A stretch of 64,000 nucleotides of DNA from Gallibacterium genomosp. 3. GTDB taxonomy: Bacteria > Pseudomonadota > Gammaproteobacteria > Enterobacterales > Pasteurellaceae. Shown here in pieces: positions 1 through 11,100 of this stretch (positions are counted from its first letter, which is position 1; every line of letters begins with the position of its first letter). The translations under genes were made by a program, and so were the position numbers. Below the pieces are notes generated by a model. The model had not been told where the DNA came from. It saw only the letters and a list, made by a program, of their open reading frames with translations, and did no database searches. The stretch covers positions 62,001-126,000 of the forward strand of contig NZ_JTJR01000011.1 of assembly GCF_001678475.1 (NCBI RefSeq), given 5' to 3'.

Positions 1-142
<142 letters not shown>

Positions 143-189
143 TTTGAAGGGTATTTTACTTTTTAGCCGTTTCAATAATTAATATCAGC

Positions 190-237
190 AGGGTCTGATA
201 ATTGACTTGTATTGTTATAAACAATATTTCAGACCCT
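190..237. terminator. Long hairpin between convergent aroE and brnA
   Basis: A 9 bp outer stem (AGGGTCTGA at 190-198 pairing with TCAGACCCT at 229-237) encloses an inner perfect stem (TATTGTT at 210-216 with AACAATA at 220-226). It sits between two convergent genes, where a bidirectional terminator is expected. No clear T-run follows on either strand, so it could be a folded RNA element rather than a simple intrinsic terminator. Confidence 0.5.
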
Positions 238-253
238 AGTAATTTGGTAATGA

Positions 254-544
254 TTAAAGAGTTTTTTGTTCAATATATTTTACTAATACTTCATTAATTC
301 TACTTTGCCAACCTTTCCCTGTTGCTTTAAAACTCTCAACAACTTCAGGTGAAAGTCTAATCGTTACTAATTGTTTAGTAGGCAACTTTTGTTTACCTCG
401 AGTACGCTTCTTCTCCATTTCCTCTTGATGAGTGGTAACCATTTCCACAAACTCTGGCGACATAACTTGATTAAGAGGCTTAAATTGATTTAATTCTTTA
501 TCTGTTAATGAAATATCTTGTTGATTTAATTTATTTTTGTACAT
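254..544 (-). CDS. brnA: BrnA-type antitoxin
   Basis: A 96-residue protein whose C-terminal third carries the BrnA/DUF4415 signature: VTIRLSPEVVESFKATG, then GWQSRINEVLVKYI. In this family the segment forms a ribbon-helix-helix fold that binds the operator and neutralises BrnT. The N-terminal half is charged and probably contacts the toxin. The ATG overlaps the last 14 bases of brnT, so the two genes are translationally coupled in the usual toxin-first order. Two near-identical palindromes upstream of brnT are candidate operators. Confidence 0.85.
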   Translation of the reverse strand: MYKNKLNQQDISLTDKELNQFKPLNQVMSPEFVEMVTTHQEEMEKKRTRGKQKLPTKQLVTIRLSPEVVESFKATGKGWQSRINEVLVKYIEQKTL

Positions 545-797
545 ATCTTCTCACCTCTCGTTTATTTGCTTTCCTAAAACTGATTACTCTAATCCCATCT
601 TCTATAGGTGTGAAACAAATAACATACACACGTTGTTCAATCTTACCTAACGCAATAAACCTTGGCTCAGGATAGAAAAAACGAGTATCTTGCCAAACCA
701 ATGCATTCTTCCAATCAAAATCGGACACTAAATCGAAAGAAAGATTACGTAATAAAAGATTCCTATTATTTTTATTTGGATCGTAGCTAATTTTCAT
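531..797 (-). CDS. brnT: BrnT-type ribonuclease toxin
   Basis: An 88-residue protein of the BrnT/DUF497 family. It opens with KISYDPNKNNRNLL (the family's N-terminal strand and helix), has a central ARFIALG-like segment (PRFIALGKIEQRVYVICFTP), and ends with IRVISFRKANKREVRRY, the conserved strand-helix with basic residues used in RNA cleavage. BrnT toxins are RelE-like ribonucleases that halt translation when free of BrnA. Length matches the family, and the gene looks intact. No strong Shine-Dalgarno sequence is visible before its ATG, which may limit toxin synthesis. Confidence 0.83.
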   Translation of the reverse strand: MKISYDPNKNNRNLLLRNLSFDLVSDFDWKNALVWQDTRFFYPEPRFIALGKIEQRVYVICFTPIEDGIRVISFRKANKREVRRYVQK

Positions 798-825
798 CTA
801 GAGGAAAAAACCTTCGTTGATTATA

Positions 826-866
826 TTGTATGTACAATTAAATTATCAATTTTTTTGTATTTACAA
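826..866. promoter_or_regulatory. Paired palindromes, candidate BrnA operators
   Basis: Two copies of a 12 bp palindrome, TTGTATGTACAA at 826-837 and TTGTATTTACAA at 855-866, lie 29 bp apart centre to centre, 29 bp upstream of the brnT start. Paired half-site repeats ahead of a toxin-antitoxin operon fit autorepression by a ribbon-helix-helix antitoxin. Binding by BrnA is inferred, not shown. Confidence 0.6.
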
Positions 867-1031
867 TTAAAGTTATCTGTATTTAATACAAATAACACAC
901 AACATCTTTCTAAGATAAAAAAGAGTTTTAATCTCTCGACATAGATCCCAATTCTCTATTGCTAGGCTTTGCCTTTCCTGTGCTGTTTTTACAATCACAT
1001 CACTTTTTTTATTTTCCTTAAGGTGGTGGTT

Positions 1032-2771
1032 ATGTATAACAGAATAGGTCTAATTTTCAGTATCCAACTTCTTTTATTGTTTAAGATAACTGCTGTATCT
1101 GCTGTAATTTCACCAGAACAACTCTTTCAGCATCAACAACTTGAACAACAGCAAAAACTAGGACAACTTAAACAGACTCCCCACATTCGATTACAGACTG
1201 AACAAGCTACTACCACCCCATTAATCAAATCCACCACAGATAAGCAGTGTTTTCCAATTCGACAAATTAATTTTATCGACTATCAAACACAGTCAGAAAC
1301 AGTTACACCAGGCATAACCTCACCGAGTCAATTTACCTCTCTATTAAAATCAAATATTGCCTTACCCTTATGTCTAAATGAAGCTAGCCTTAATCAATTA
1401 CTTAACCAATGGCAAAATAGATTAATTGATAAAGGTTTTATTACCACCAGAGTTCGTGTTCAACCTCAAGATTTACGCCAAGGTATTCTTACCATCACGA
1501 TTATTCCTGGCAAAATTAGTCATTTACAATTACAAGACCAAAGTCAATTTCCTAAAGCTACTAATGCAACACTTTGGTTTGCAATGCCAACTAAAGCAGG
1601 TGATTTACTCAATTTACGAGATTTAGAAACGGGATTAGAAAATTTAAGGCGTAACTCCTCCGTTACCGCAAATATTGAGTTATTTGCTAATCCCGAACAA
1701 ATTGGTAGCACAGATGTGATTATTGCTTTTCAACAAAGTAATCCATTTGCTTTGACCTTATCCTTAGATGATGCAGGAACTAAAGCAACAGGACGTTTTC
1801 AAGCAAGTGCGGCACTTGCTGCAGAAAACCTATTTTCTTGGAATGATCTTTTATATGGCAGTATCTCCCACAGTATTAAAACAAACAATGACGAGACAAA
1901 AGGTGATCGAGGTAGTCAAAATCTTAACTTTTATTATGCGATTCCTTGGAAAAATTGGTTATTTACACTTTCACATTCCACCTTTCATTATCACCAAACT
2001 GTTCAAGGCGCATTTGAAGATATTGAATATTCCGGTAAAAGTATTCAATGGCAAGCCAATTTAAGTCGTTTGTTATATCGAGATACCCACCGTAAAACCA
2101 CGCTATCTGCTGGTTTCTGGTCAAAGCGTTCTTTTAATTACGTTGATGGCGATGAATTGGCGATCCAACGCCGTCGTATGGCGGGTTGGCAAGCAAATCT
2201 TTCTCATATCGAATATATCGGTAATGCTACTTGGCAACTTTCCCTTGATTATAAACAAGGAACAGGCGCAGATCGCTCATTACCTGCACCAGAAGAACAA
2301 TTTAATCAAGGCACATCCCGTCCGCAAATTATTACTACCAAAATCCAACTTGACTATCCTTTTTCACTCGGACAACAACCTTGGCGATTTCATAGTGCTT
2401 GGCAGGCTCAATGGAATAAAACACCTCTTATCCAACAAGATAAATTTAGTATTGGTGGTCGTTATACCGTGCGTGGATTTGATGGTGAGTTAACGCTATC
2501 TGGTAATCGTGGCTGGCTATGGCGTAATGAAATTGCTTGGAATATTGCTCATCAAGGACAAGAAATTTATTTAGGTATTGATCATGGCCGTGTGGCAGGT
2601 ATCGGTACAGAAGAGTTATTAGGAAAACAATTAACCGGGGCTGTTCTAGGGCTTAAAGGACAATTACGAGGAATAAATTACGATCTTTTTGTAGGTATGC
2701 CACTGAAAAAACCACAAGGCTTTCAAACCTCTCGCATTACTAGTGGCTTCAATATTAGTTATCAGTTTTAA
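1032..2771 (+). CDS. TpsB outer-membrane transporter of a two-partner secretion system
   Basis: A ShlB/FhaC/HecB-family protein of 579 residues. A signal peptide ends near residue 24 (AVSA). A Gln-rich linker follows, then POTRA domains from about residue 73 (CFPIRQINFIDY), then a C-terminal 16-strand barrel with the loop-6 motif RYTVRGFDG near residue 477 and a terminal aromatic residue (ISYQF) for Bam recognition. It would recognise the TPS domain of the next gene and thread it across the outer membrane. I chose the ATG at 1032, which has AAGG eight bases upstream and gives a proper signal peptide; an upstream TTG at 969 would add 21 unlikely residues. tpsA begins 11 bp after its stop. Confidence 0.9.
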   Translation: MYNRIGLIFSIQLLLLFKITAVSAVISPEQLFQHQQLEQQQKLGQLKQTPHIRLQTEQATTTPLIKSTTDKQCFPIRQINFIDYQTQSETVTPGITSPSQFTSLLKSNIALPLCLNEASLNQLLNQWQNRLIDKGFITTRVRVQPQDLRQGILTITIIPGKISHLQLQDQSQFPKATNATLWFAMPTKAGDLLNLRDLETGLENLRRNSSVTANIELFANPEQIGSTDVIIAFQQSNPFALTLSLDDAGTKATGRFQASAALAAENLFSWNDLLYGSISHSIKTNNDETKGDRGSQNLNFYYAIPWKNWLFTLSHSTFHYHQTVQGAFEDIEYSGKSIQWQANLSRLLYRDTHRKTTLSAGFWSKRSFNYVDGDELAIQRRRMAGWQANLSHIEYIGNATWQLSLDYKQGTGADRSLPAPEEQFNQGTSRPQIITTKIQLDYPFSLGQQPWRFHSAWQAQWNKTPLIQQDKFSIGGRYTVRGFDGELTLSGNRGWLWRNEIAWNIAHQGQEIYLGIDHGRVAGIGTEELLGKQLTGAVLGLKGQLRGINYDLFVGMPLKKPQGFQTSRITSGFNISYQF

Positions 2772-2782
2772 AGGAGAATTTT

Positions 2783-5700
2783 ATGCACCGTTATCCTCTC
2801 ACCCCTTTAGCTGTACATCTCTTTAGTATTTTAGGTTATTTATTCATTCTCCCCGCACAAGCTGAACAACTTGCGATTTTACCTGATAAAAATGCACCAA
2901 TAGCACAAAGGCCAACCGTTTTAGCTACAGCAAACGGTATTCCACAGGTCAATATTCAAACACCAAATAAAAAAGGATTATCTCATAATCAATATCATCA
3001 ATTTGATGTTGATCGAAAAGGCGTTATCTTAAATAACGCTCGCCAAAATAGCCAAACTCAACTTGCAGGTTGGGTACAAGCCAATCCCAATTTACTCGGT
3101 GGTGAAGCCAAAATTATTCTTAATGAAGTAAATAGCCAACGCCCTAGTGAATTAAAAGGCTATATTGAGGTAGCTGGTAAACGCGCTGAAGTTATTATTG
3201 CTAATCCTAACGGTTTACATTGCAATAGCTGTGGCACCATTAATGCTAGCCGAACAACTTTGACCACGGGCAAACCTTATCTTAACCAAGATAAAATTAC
3301 ACATTATCGTGTAAATCAAGGCAACATTACGATTTCAGGTAGAGGATTAGATAGTTCACAATCAGACTACACTGATATTATTGCCCACAATCTCAAAATT
3401 GATGCAGGTATCTGGGCAAAAGAACTCACTGTAATTACTGGCGATAACCGCGTAAATGCAAATATAACTGCTCAAAATGGCGTAATTTATCTTGGTCAAT
3501 CCATATCAGACAAATCTCCTCACTTTTCTGTAGATGTCAGCCAATTAGGCGGAATGTATGCAGGACACATTCATCTTATTGATAAAGGAAATGGCTTAGG
3601 CGTTCGCAATGCAGGGCATATTGGTGCCGCCGCAGGTGAAGTAAAAATTACTACCGAAGGACAATTAGTCAATACAGGCTATCTCGGTGCCAAACAAGAT
3701 ATTACCCTACAAAGCCAACAGCAGATTGAAAATCAAACCGCTGGCGTGATCTATAGCCAACAAGGTCATCTGCAAGCAACGAGTAAACAGCAAGGGATTC
3801 AACAACAAGGCAGTTTAATTGCCAAAGGCAAAGCACAAGGGAAAGGCAATATTACCTTAAAAGCCAAAGAAACGATTAATCAATCTGGTGAGAGTTTGGC
3901 AGAGGGGAATATCACTTATCAAGCCCCAACAGTTTCTACCTCAACCTCTTCTCTTATCGTAGCAGGTACCGATATTCAAGAATCTTCAATAGGAGAAAAA
4001 CACACACTTGAACCTTATTCAGAACAAGGTAAAACCCTCCTCATCACGACCACAGGCAAAACGAGTTTACAGGGAAAAAATCTTGCCTCAGGGAAGATGC
4101 AAGTAAATAGTGCAACAACCGATTTAAATCACAGCCATACGGCTGCATACACAATTAATATTAATGCCACACAAGGAAACATCCAAGCGAACCAAGCCAC
4201 TTTTGTTGCACAACAAGATTTAGCGTTAAACACGCCGCATTTATTGTCAACCCAAGCAAGTTCTTTGACTGCAAAAAAGATAACGACAACACAACATTCA
4301 TTAAATACCCAACACGCTGTGTGGGAACAACTAGGCAAGGAAGATTTTAGTTTAAATGTAGCTGATACCTTATACAATCAAGGTGGAACATTTAAAACAC
4401 AAGGGGATTTTTTCATTAATGCGGAAGGATTAGATAATCAACAAGGACGTTTATTAACACAAGGTCAATTAATCCTCAATATGGGTAAAGGTAAACTGGA
4501 TACGACAGAAGGCATGATCTTATCTCATCAGTCACTTTCAATTTTTTCAGGTGAACTAATCAATGATAAAGGGTTAATTCAATCTAACCAACGTATCAGC
4601 ATCAATACCCAAGGACAAAGATTATCTAATCAACAAACACTTACCGCTACACAAGAGCAAGGTATCATCGCATTAGATAGATTAACCATCACATCAGGTC
4701 AGTTATTTAACCAACAAGGGCGGATAGTAAGTCATCATCAGCAACAACTTGACACTGCAACTCTTAATAATGAAAACGGTAAGATATGGGCGGAAAGAAC
4801 GCTAACGATAAAGAGTAGAGAAATCAACAATAATTACGGTAATATTTTCTCCCAAGATCAAGGTGCAATCACCGCAACCACCCTTACTAACCATAAGGGT
4901 ATATTGCAAAGTCACGATCAACTTAATATTAAAGTAACCGATTTATCCCAGCAAGCAGGCTTACTTTCAGCCAATGATCTTCGCCTTGTTGCTAATACAT
5001 TAGTATCAAACCAACAAAGCAATATCGTTGCTAAACAACTTTCTCTCACCGCAGATACATTTGTGAATCAAAATAGCTCTCTACTTGCACAACAAAAGGC
5101 ATTTATTGATGTACAACAAGGCATCCAAAATCAACAAGGGACGATTGCTAGTTTAGGTGATAATCTTACACTTAACACTCATAACTCTGAACTAAACAAT
5201 ACGGCAGGTACGCTTGCCGTACAAAACGGCACACTTACCTTACAAACAAACACGTTAGACAATACACAAGGACTGATCCTTGCAAAAACAGCTGACATCT
5301 ACGCACAACAAACAATAGCTAATCGCAATACCCTCACACAGCCTATTCAAGGTATTATTGCCACTGATTTAATCTTAGAAACAAAACTTCTCGATAATCA
5401 ATTTGGGCGAATTACTGCTTTTAATACAGCAACATTACACACTGAAGATCTACAAAATACCGTTGGTGAAATGTTATTTGCTCAAACGGGACAAATTAAC
5501 ACTCAGTACCTAAACAACCAAGCTGGAAAATTAGTGTCTCTTAATGCTGCGCTGAATATCACAACACAAACCACTTTAAATAACCAACAGGGCTTACTCA
5601 AGGCAGCCGATCGAGTAAATTTAACTACATTTGGTTTATCCAACCAGCAAGGTCATCTCTATGCAGGTAATGCTCTCTCGCTGGCAATTCAAACGGATAT

Positions 5701-8098
5701 ACACAATCAACAAGGGATTATCCAATCTGATGGGATATTGGTTTTAACTGCCACTACTCTTGAAAATCAAACAGGGATAATCAAGGCGAAAAACCAAGGA
5801 AATATTACCGCACAAACGATTCTCAATAATGCGATTCTTAATCATCAATCCTTAATCACCGGCGATTTATTAACCCTAACAACGCAGACACTTAATAATG
5901 ACGGGACAAAAGCAACTAGCCTCATTCCGACACAAGGTATTCAAGGGAGAAATATTATCCTAAATGCCTTAACGCTAAATAACCAACAAGGTGAATTACT
6001 TGCATTAGATAGTATCATTCTCCAACATCGTGGTAATCTTACCGTGAACAATCAAGCTGGGTTAATTCAGGGAAATAATGCAATTCAGCTAGCGGCAAAA
6101 CGCCTTATTGATGAAGGAAACATAAAAGCAGGAAAAGATCTTACGCTGGCACTACAAGATGATTTTACCCTAAATAATGCCTTTGTAGTCGGACACAACC
6201 TCACTTTAACCACGGAAGGTAACTTTACCAACAATGTGGCACAAAATATTAACCATAATCTGATGATTTCAGCGGCGAATATCATCAACCAACCAACGGC
6301 TGAACTATCTGCACAGGATACACACCTCATCAGCAACACTTTAACCAACCGAGGTTTAATTGATGGTCACACCACAACCATTAATAGTACCACTATCACG
6401 AACATAGGCACAGGATGCATTTATGGTAACCATTTAGCTTTACAAGCAAGCCAACTCAGTAATCTAGAAGAAAATCATTCTTCTGCAACCATTGGTGCAA
6501 GAACACGCCTAGATTTCGGTGTTGATCGCATACTTAATCGTTATGGCAGCACAATTATTAGTTTAGGCTCAATCCATTTTGGAAAAACACTAGATGAACA
6601 ACAACATACCACTGGACAAGCTGATACAATACAAAACCATAATGCTGTGATTGAGGCACTTGGTCAGATAACCTTTAATGTCAAATCTCTCGAGAATTTG
6701 CATCATTTTGTCAAAATGGAGATACAAGAAACATCAAGAACCCCTATTTTTGAATATGGGTTTACCAATGAAGCACCTCGTTATAGTAAAAATACTCCAG
6801 GATTAATTAAAATCAAACGGGATGATAAAGGTAGTTTTAATAAGAAAGTTGAAAACTTATATGCCCTACGCTTACCTGATGGTAGAGAGAGTGAATCTTG
6901 GCGAGAGTATGATTATATTCGTACGATCAATGAATCTATGTTACTGCCTTCGCCTTATGCTGAAGCGAAAATTTTAAGTGGTGACAAAATAGATTTTTAC
7001 CAAAGTCATATCAAAAATTACGACAGTAAAATAATTGCCCATACAGGTATTGAACTTCACCAAGGTGCGAGTATTGATAATCATGCCACACAAGGTGTTT
7101 TCATTACGACAGATAAAGGTAAGCTCACCTCTTTTTATAATGGTAGAGCTTGTGCGAAAAAGATTTTCGGTAAATGTATCGATTATTATCGAACAACAAA
7201 AAGCAATACCGTTGCTTATCAAGATGAAAAACGACAAACAAAACCTTTCGACCTTTGGGATTATGTCGAAAATAGCACAGAAACAACAGTTCTCAGCAAT
7301 ACTGTTGCCCAACCAACCGCTGGCAAAAACGTACAGTTATCCACTATCGCCATTACGGATGGAAAGGCAGCAAATCATTTAACAGAAACAACCTTACCTG
7401 AATTAAATCCACATCAGATTGCGATCACGCCAGAAGTGGATAATGTACTAAAAAACCAAATTGTGACTTCAGGTGAAGTTATACGTCCGCTCGCATTACC
7501 ACCCGTTAAAACACACTTAACCACAATCCAATTACCGACCGCCAGTTTATACCAAATTAACCCGGAGGCGCCTCATGGTTATTTGATAGAAACTGATCCC
7601 AAATTTATTGACCGCAACCAATGGATCGGTGGCGATTATATGTTTAATGCGTTGCGTGCAGATCCACAACATATGTTAAAGCGACTTGGTGACGGCTTTT
7701 ATGAACAACGTCTGATTAATAAACAAATTAACCAACTCACAGGACAACGTTATTTACCTGGTTATACTAACGATTTAGAACAATATAAAGCCTTAATGGA
7801 TAATGGCGTGAAATATGCTAAACAATTTAACTTCTCTATTGGTGTAGGCTTAACAGCACAACAGATGTCAGAGTTAACCACCGATATAGTCTGGTTTGTT
7901 AACAAAGAAGTGAGTTTAGCCGATGGGCGAAAATTGACAGTATTAGTACCTCAAGTTTATCTCATCGCCCGACATAGTGATGTCACCACACAAGGGGGAT
8001 TAATCTCGGCAAATACCATTATTGGACAGACAGACAACTTACAAAATAGTGGTGTCATTGCAGGAAGAGATCTTACCCACTCGATACGACACAACTGA
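2783..8098 (+). CDS. TpsA filamentous hemagglutinin/CdiA-like exoprotein, N-terminal part (frameshifted)
   Basis: This 1771-residue reading frame holds the N-terminal portion of a very large secreted beta-helix protein. A signal peptide ends near residue 27 (PAQAEQ). The TPS secretion domain follows (about residues 45-280), with the hallmark NPNG motif in IIANPNGLHCNSCGT and the earlier GWVQANPNL. Residues from about 400 to 1290 are dozens of ~20-residue hemagglutinin repeats of the type LxNQQGxLxA. It ends prematurely after GRDLTHSIRHN at a TGA (8096-8098), while homology continues at once in another frame. The shift lies near 8075-8080 (CTTACCCACTCGAT) and fits one lost base or two gained bases. 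As sequenced, the product would lack the C-terminal third. Confidence 0.85.
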   Translation: MHRYPLTPLAVHLFSILGYLFILPAQAEQLAILPDKNAPIAQRPTVLATANGIPQVNIQTPNKKGLSHNQYHQFDVDRKGVILNNARQNSQTQLAGWVQANPNLLGGEAKIILNEVNSQRPSELKGYIEVAGKRAEVIIANPNGLHCNSCGTINASRTTLTTGKPYLNQDKITHYRVNQGNITISGRGLDSSQSDYTDIIAHNLKIDAGIWAKELTVITGDNRVNANITAQNGVIYLGQSISDKSPHFSVDVSQLGGMYAGHIHLIDKGNGLGVRNAGHIGAAAGEVKITTEGQLVNTGYLGAKQDITLQSQQQIENQTAGVIYSQQGHLQATSKQQGIQQQGSLIAKGKAQGKGNITLKAKETINQSGESLAEGNITYQAPTVSTSTSSLIVAGTDIQESSIGEKHTLEPYSEQGKTLLITTTGKTSLQGKNLASGKMQVNSATTDLNHSHTAAYTININATQGNIQANQATFVAQQDLALNTPHLLSTQASSLTAKKITTTQHSLNTQHAVWEQLGKEDFSLNVADTLYNQGGTFKTQGDFFINAEGLDNQQGRLLTQGQLILNMGKGKLDTTEGMILSHQSLSIFSGELINDKGLIQSNQRISINTQGQRLSNQQTLTATQEQGIIALDRLTITSGQLFNQQGRIVSHHQQQLDTATLNNENGKIWAERTLTIKSREINNNYGNIFSQDQGAITATTLTNHKGILQSHDQLNIKVTDLSQQAGLLSANDLRLVANTLVSNQQSNIVAKQLSLTADTFVNQNSSLLAQQKAFIDVQQGIQNQQGTIASLGDNLTLNTHNSELNNTAGTLAVQNGTLTLQTNTLDNTQGLILAKTADIYAQQTIANRNTLTQPIQGIIATDLILETKLLDNQFGRITAFNTATLHTEDLQNTVGEMLFAQTGQINTQYLNNQAGKLVSLNAALNITTQTTLNNQQGLLKAADRVNLTTFGLSNQQGHLYAGNALSLAIQTDIHNQQGIIQSDGILVLTATTLENQTGIIKAKNQGNITAQTILNNAILNHQSLITGDLLTLTTQTLNNDGTKATSLIPTQGIQGRNIILNALTLNNQQGELLALDSIILQHRGNLTVNNQAGLIQGNNAIQLAAKRLIDEGNIKAGKDLTLALQDDFTLNNAFVVGHNLTLTTEGNFTNNVAQNINHNLMISAANIINQPTAELSAQDTHLISNTLTNRGLIDGHTTTINSTTITNIGTGCIYGNHLALQASQLSNLEENHSSATIGARTRLDFGVDRILNRYGSTIISLGSIHFGKTLDEQQHTTGQADTIQNHNAVIEALGQITFNVKSLENLHHFVKMEIQETSRTPIFEYGFTNEAPRYSKNTPGLIKIKRDDKGSFNKKVENLYALRLPDGRESESWREYDYIRTINESMLLPSPYAEAKILSGDKIDFYQSHIKNYDSKIIAHTGIELHQGASIDNHATQGVFITTDKGKLTSFYNGRACAKKIFGKCIDYYRTTKSNTVAYQDEKRQTKPFDLWDYVENSTETTVLSNTVAQPTAGKNVQLSTIAITDGKAANHLTETTLPELNPHQIAITPEVDNVLKNQIVTSGEVIRPLALPPVKTHLTTIQLPTASLYQINPEAPHGYLIETDPKFIDRNQWIGGDYMFNALRADPQHMLKRLGDGFYEQRLINKQINQLTGQRYLPGYTNDLEQYKALMDNGVKYAKQFNFSIGVGLTAQQMSELTTDIVWFVNKEVSLADGRKLTVLVPQVYLIARHSDVTTQGGLISANTIIGQTDNLQNSGVIAGRDLTHSIRHN

Positions 8099-8127
8099 AA
8101 AATCGTGGTGTTATTCTTGGACAAAGT

Positions 8128-11100
8128 GTGGCTTTATCAGCAAAACAACAGCTTGTTAATTTAGGCGGTAGAATTGAAGCGGTAGATAAACTATTACTTG
8201 CCGCAGGAAAACAACTTGAATTAAATAGTACATTATCTCAAAGTGAAAGTGATCAAGGGCGATTTGCTCACCAAACACTAGACCAATTAGGTGTAGTGAA
8301 GATCACTGGAAAAAATGGGACACTCAATTTATATAGTGATGGTGACCTCACGATTAAAGCAACTCAGGTTACTAGCCAAGGTACACTCTCTGCAATAGCA
8401 GACAAGAAATTAGCAATTAGTACACATCAAGTAAGTAATAAAGAACATTATAATGCAGATACGGATAACTATTACCGCCTCGATCAACAAGGCGAGAAAG
8501 GCAGTACACTTACAGCAAAAGAAAACATCACGATTATTGGCAAACAACAAGCCGAATTACGCCAGGCGACTATTCAAAGTACACAAGGTAATATTTTTGT
8601 TGGTTCACAAGGCGATATTACGTTAACAACAGGTCAACAACAAGAACAGGTAAGTTCAAGCCGAAAAGAGGTTTCCTCTGGGTTACTCAATAAAACCACA
8701 ACTCTCACCAAACATATTCACGAAATAATAGAACAAAAAGGAAGTCAACTTGATGGACAACAGATTACCCTTGTTTCTAAACAAGGTAATCTCAGTGTCA
8801 TAGGCAGCACCATGGTTGCTGATAACAATGTGAGCTTACAAGCTCAAGATATTCAGATCACTGCGGCTAAAAACACCAGACAAGAACATGATTTTTACTC
8901 AGAGAAGAAATCAGGTGTAATGAGTAGTAGGATGTCTGTTACCCTAGGTAATCGAAAAGAAGCGACAGATACTATCAATCGCCAACAAATAACACAAGGT
9001 AGTCAAATTGGATCATTACAAGGAGATATTCACTTAATCGCCCAAGAAAATTATCAACAACAAGGTAGCCGAGTAACAGCAGGTAATGGTGATATTACGA
9101 TTGCGGCAAAGCAAATTGATATTACTGCGACAGAAGATAAAGCAACGACTGATTATCAACATTCATTTAAACAAAGTGGCGTCACGTTAGGCGTGAATAT
9201 TCCTGTTGTGCAAGCCGTACAACAAGTGCAACAAACCAGTAAATCTATCAAACGTATTGGCGATGCAAAAGACAACCGCATTAATGCATTGGCAGCAATC
9301 AATGCAGCGTTTGATTTAGCCAATACAGCTGATGTTGTAGGTAATGTTGCAGACGCCATTGCAAATCAAGGGGTGCAAGGTTTAACGCAAAATATTGGTA
9401 TTAGCCTAGGCTATGGTAAGCAGAAAAGCGAACAAACGATACATACGGAAACGACAACGGCAAGCCCAAGTAAAGTCAATGCAACAGGGAATGTTATGCT
9501 TTACACAACGGCAGATAAAGATACTGCACATATAGCAGTTAAAGGTTCGGAGATTGTGGGACAACAAGGAACAACGCTTACTACTGCTGGTGATCTCACG
9601 ATTACTGCACAACAACAAACTCACCAAGAACGAAGTCATAACCAATCCAGTGGTTGGAATGCTGGTGTTGCCATAAATTATGGCAGTAATGGCGTTGCCT
9701 TTGGCATTACTGCTGGAGGAAATATAGGAAAAGGTTATGGAAATGACGATGAAACCACATGGACTAATAGTCGTATTGGTAATAAACAGAGTCAAACAAC
9801 ACTGGTTTCGGGTGAAGATCTCACGATTCAAGGCGGGCAAGTTATTGGTCAAGATGTAAACATTCAAGCAAATAACCTAAATATTACCAGTCTGCAAGAT
9901 ACCGCCACTTATCAAGGCAAACAAAAACAAATCTTTGCTCAAGCAACAGTAGGTTATGGTGCTTCTCTTTCGGGTAATTATAATCAGTCTAATATTAATG
10001 CCTACTATGCTAGTGCTACTCAACAATCAGGGATTTTAGCGGGTGATCAAGGCTTTAATGTTGAAGTTAATCAACATACTCAGTTAAAAGGTGGCTTAAT
10101 TACCTCAACTGAACTCGCCGAACAGGAGAGTAAAAATCAATTTACTACGGGGACACTTACCGCAGAAGATATCCAAAACCATAGTAATTATAAAGGTACG
10201 GCTTTTGATATTGGCGGTTCGCTTGCGATGAATTTTGCCACACTTTTAGCTGAAAGTGGTGAAGTACAAAGCAATAAACAAGCCACTAATCAACAAGGTC
10301 AGCCTTTATATATTGATCCTCAAGGTAATGAAACTACTGCGAGCCATAATCCAGAAGGGCAAGCTAATCAAAAAAAATTAACCACAGGTTTGCGTTCTCT
10401 TACAGGCACAACCTCTATTGGACTGGGTTCAGATCAATCACAAGAAAGTACAACCACTCAATCAGGTATTGGGACTAATCATATTGTGATCAGTGATCTT
10501 GATGCACAACAAAAAACAGGATTATCTGCTGATCAGATTAGAGAAAAAATAAAAACCCCTATCACGACAGAAAATGCCGAAAAAAATAGTGGTGCATTAA
10601 CAAATCATTTCAATAAAGAAAAGATCTTAAAAGAGTTAAATATTCAAGTAAAAGTTACACAAGATTTTCGTAAGAATGCGTTTAAGACAATTAATAATTA
10701 TGTTTTACCAAAGCAAGCTAAATTAAGAGAACAGATCAAGCAAGCTAACACAGAAGCAGAAAAAACAGCTTTGTATAAAGAAATCTATAAATTACAGTAT
10801 CAAAAACGTTTATTAGAAACCGTTGTTGGTATTGTTGCAGGTTCGCCTGATCTTGCGATTACTCAAGGAACATTACAACTTGCAGCGACTAAAATGCGTG
10901 AAGAGAGTCTTGCTAACTCAAGAAAATTTAAGGGAATTATTGACGCCAAAACAGGCACCATATTGCGCAATGATTCTTACGATAGTGGGTATTTTGATGG
11001 TGTTAAATTAGGTGGGGTGCGGATTGATATTAATGCTATTTGTAGCACAAATAGATGTATTATTGGTTCAGATGGTTCGATTACATATAAAGGAGACGAA

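Noticed and set aside
969-1031. Upstream TTG start extending TpsB by 21 residues
   Set aside because: The extension is hydrophobic and Phe-rich without a ribosome binding site, and the ATG at 1032 has a good Shine-Dalgarno and gives a proper signal peptide.
4129-4377. Open frame on the minus strand inside tpsA
   Set aside because: It lies opposite repeat-rich tpsA sequence, has no ribosome binding site, and its Cys/Val-rich translation looks like an antisense shadow. The same applies to those at 6085-6348, 6974-7312 and 9406-9867.
5000-6400. Regular repeats that might suggest a CRISPR or satellite array
   Set aside because: They are degenerate protein-level hemagglutinin repeats in one open frame; no constant DNA repeat with unique spacers is present.
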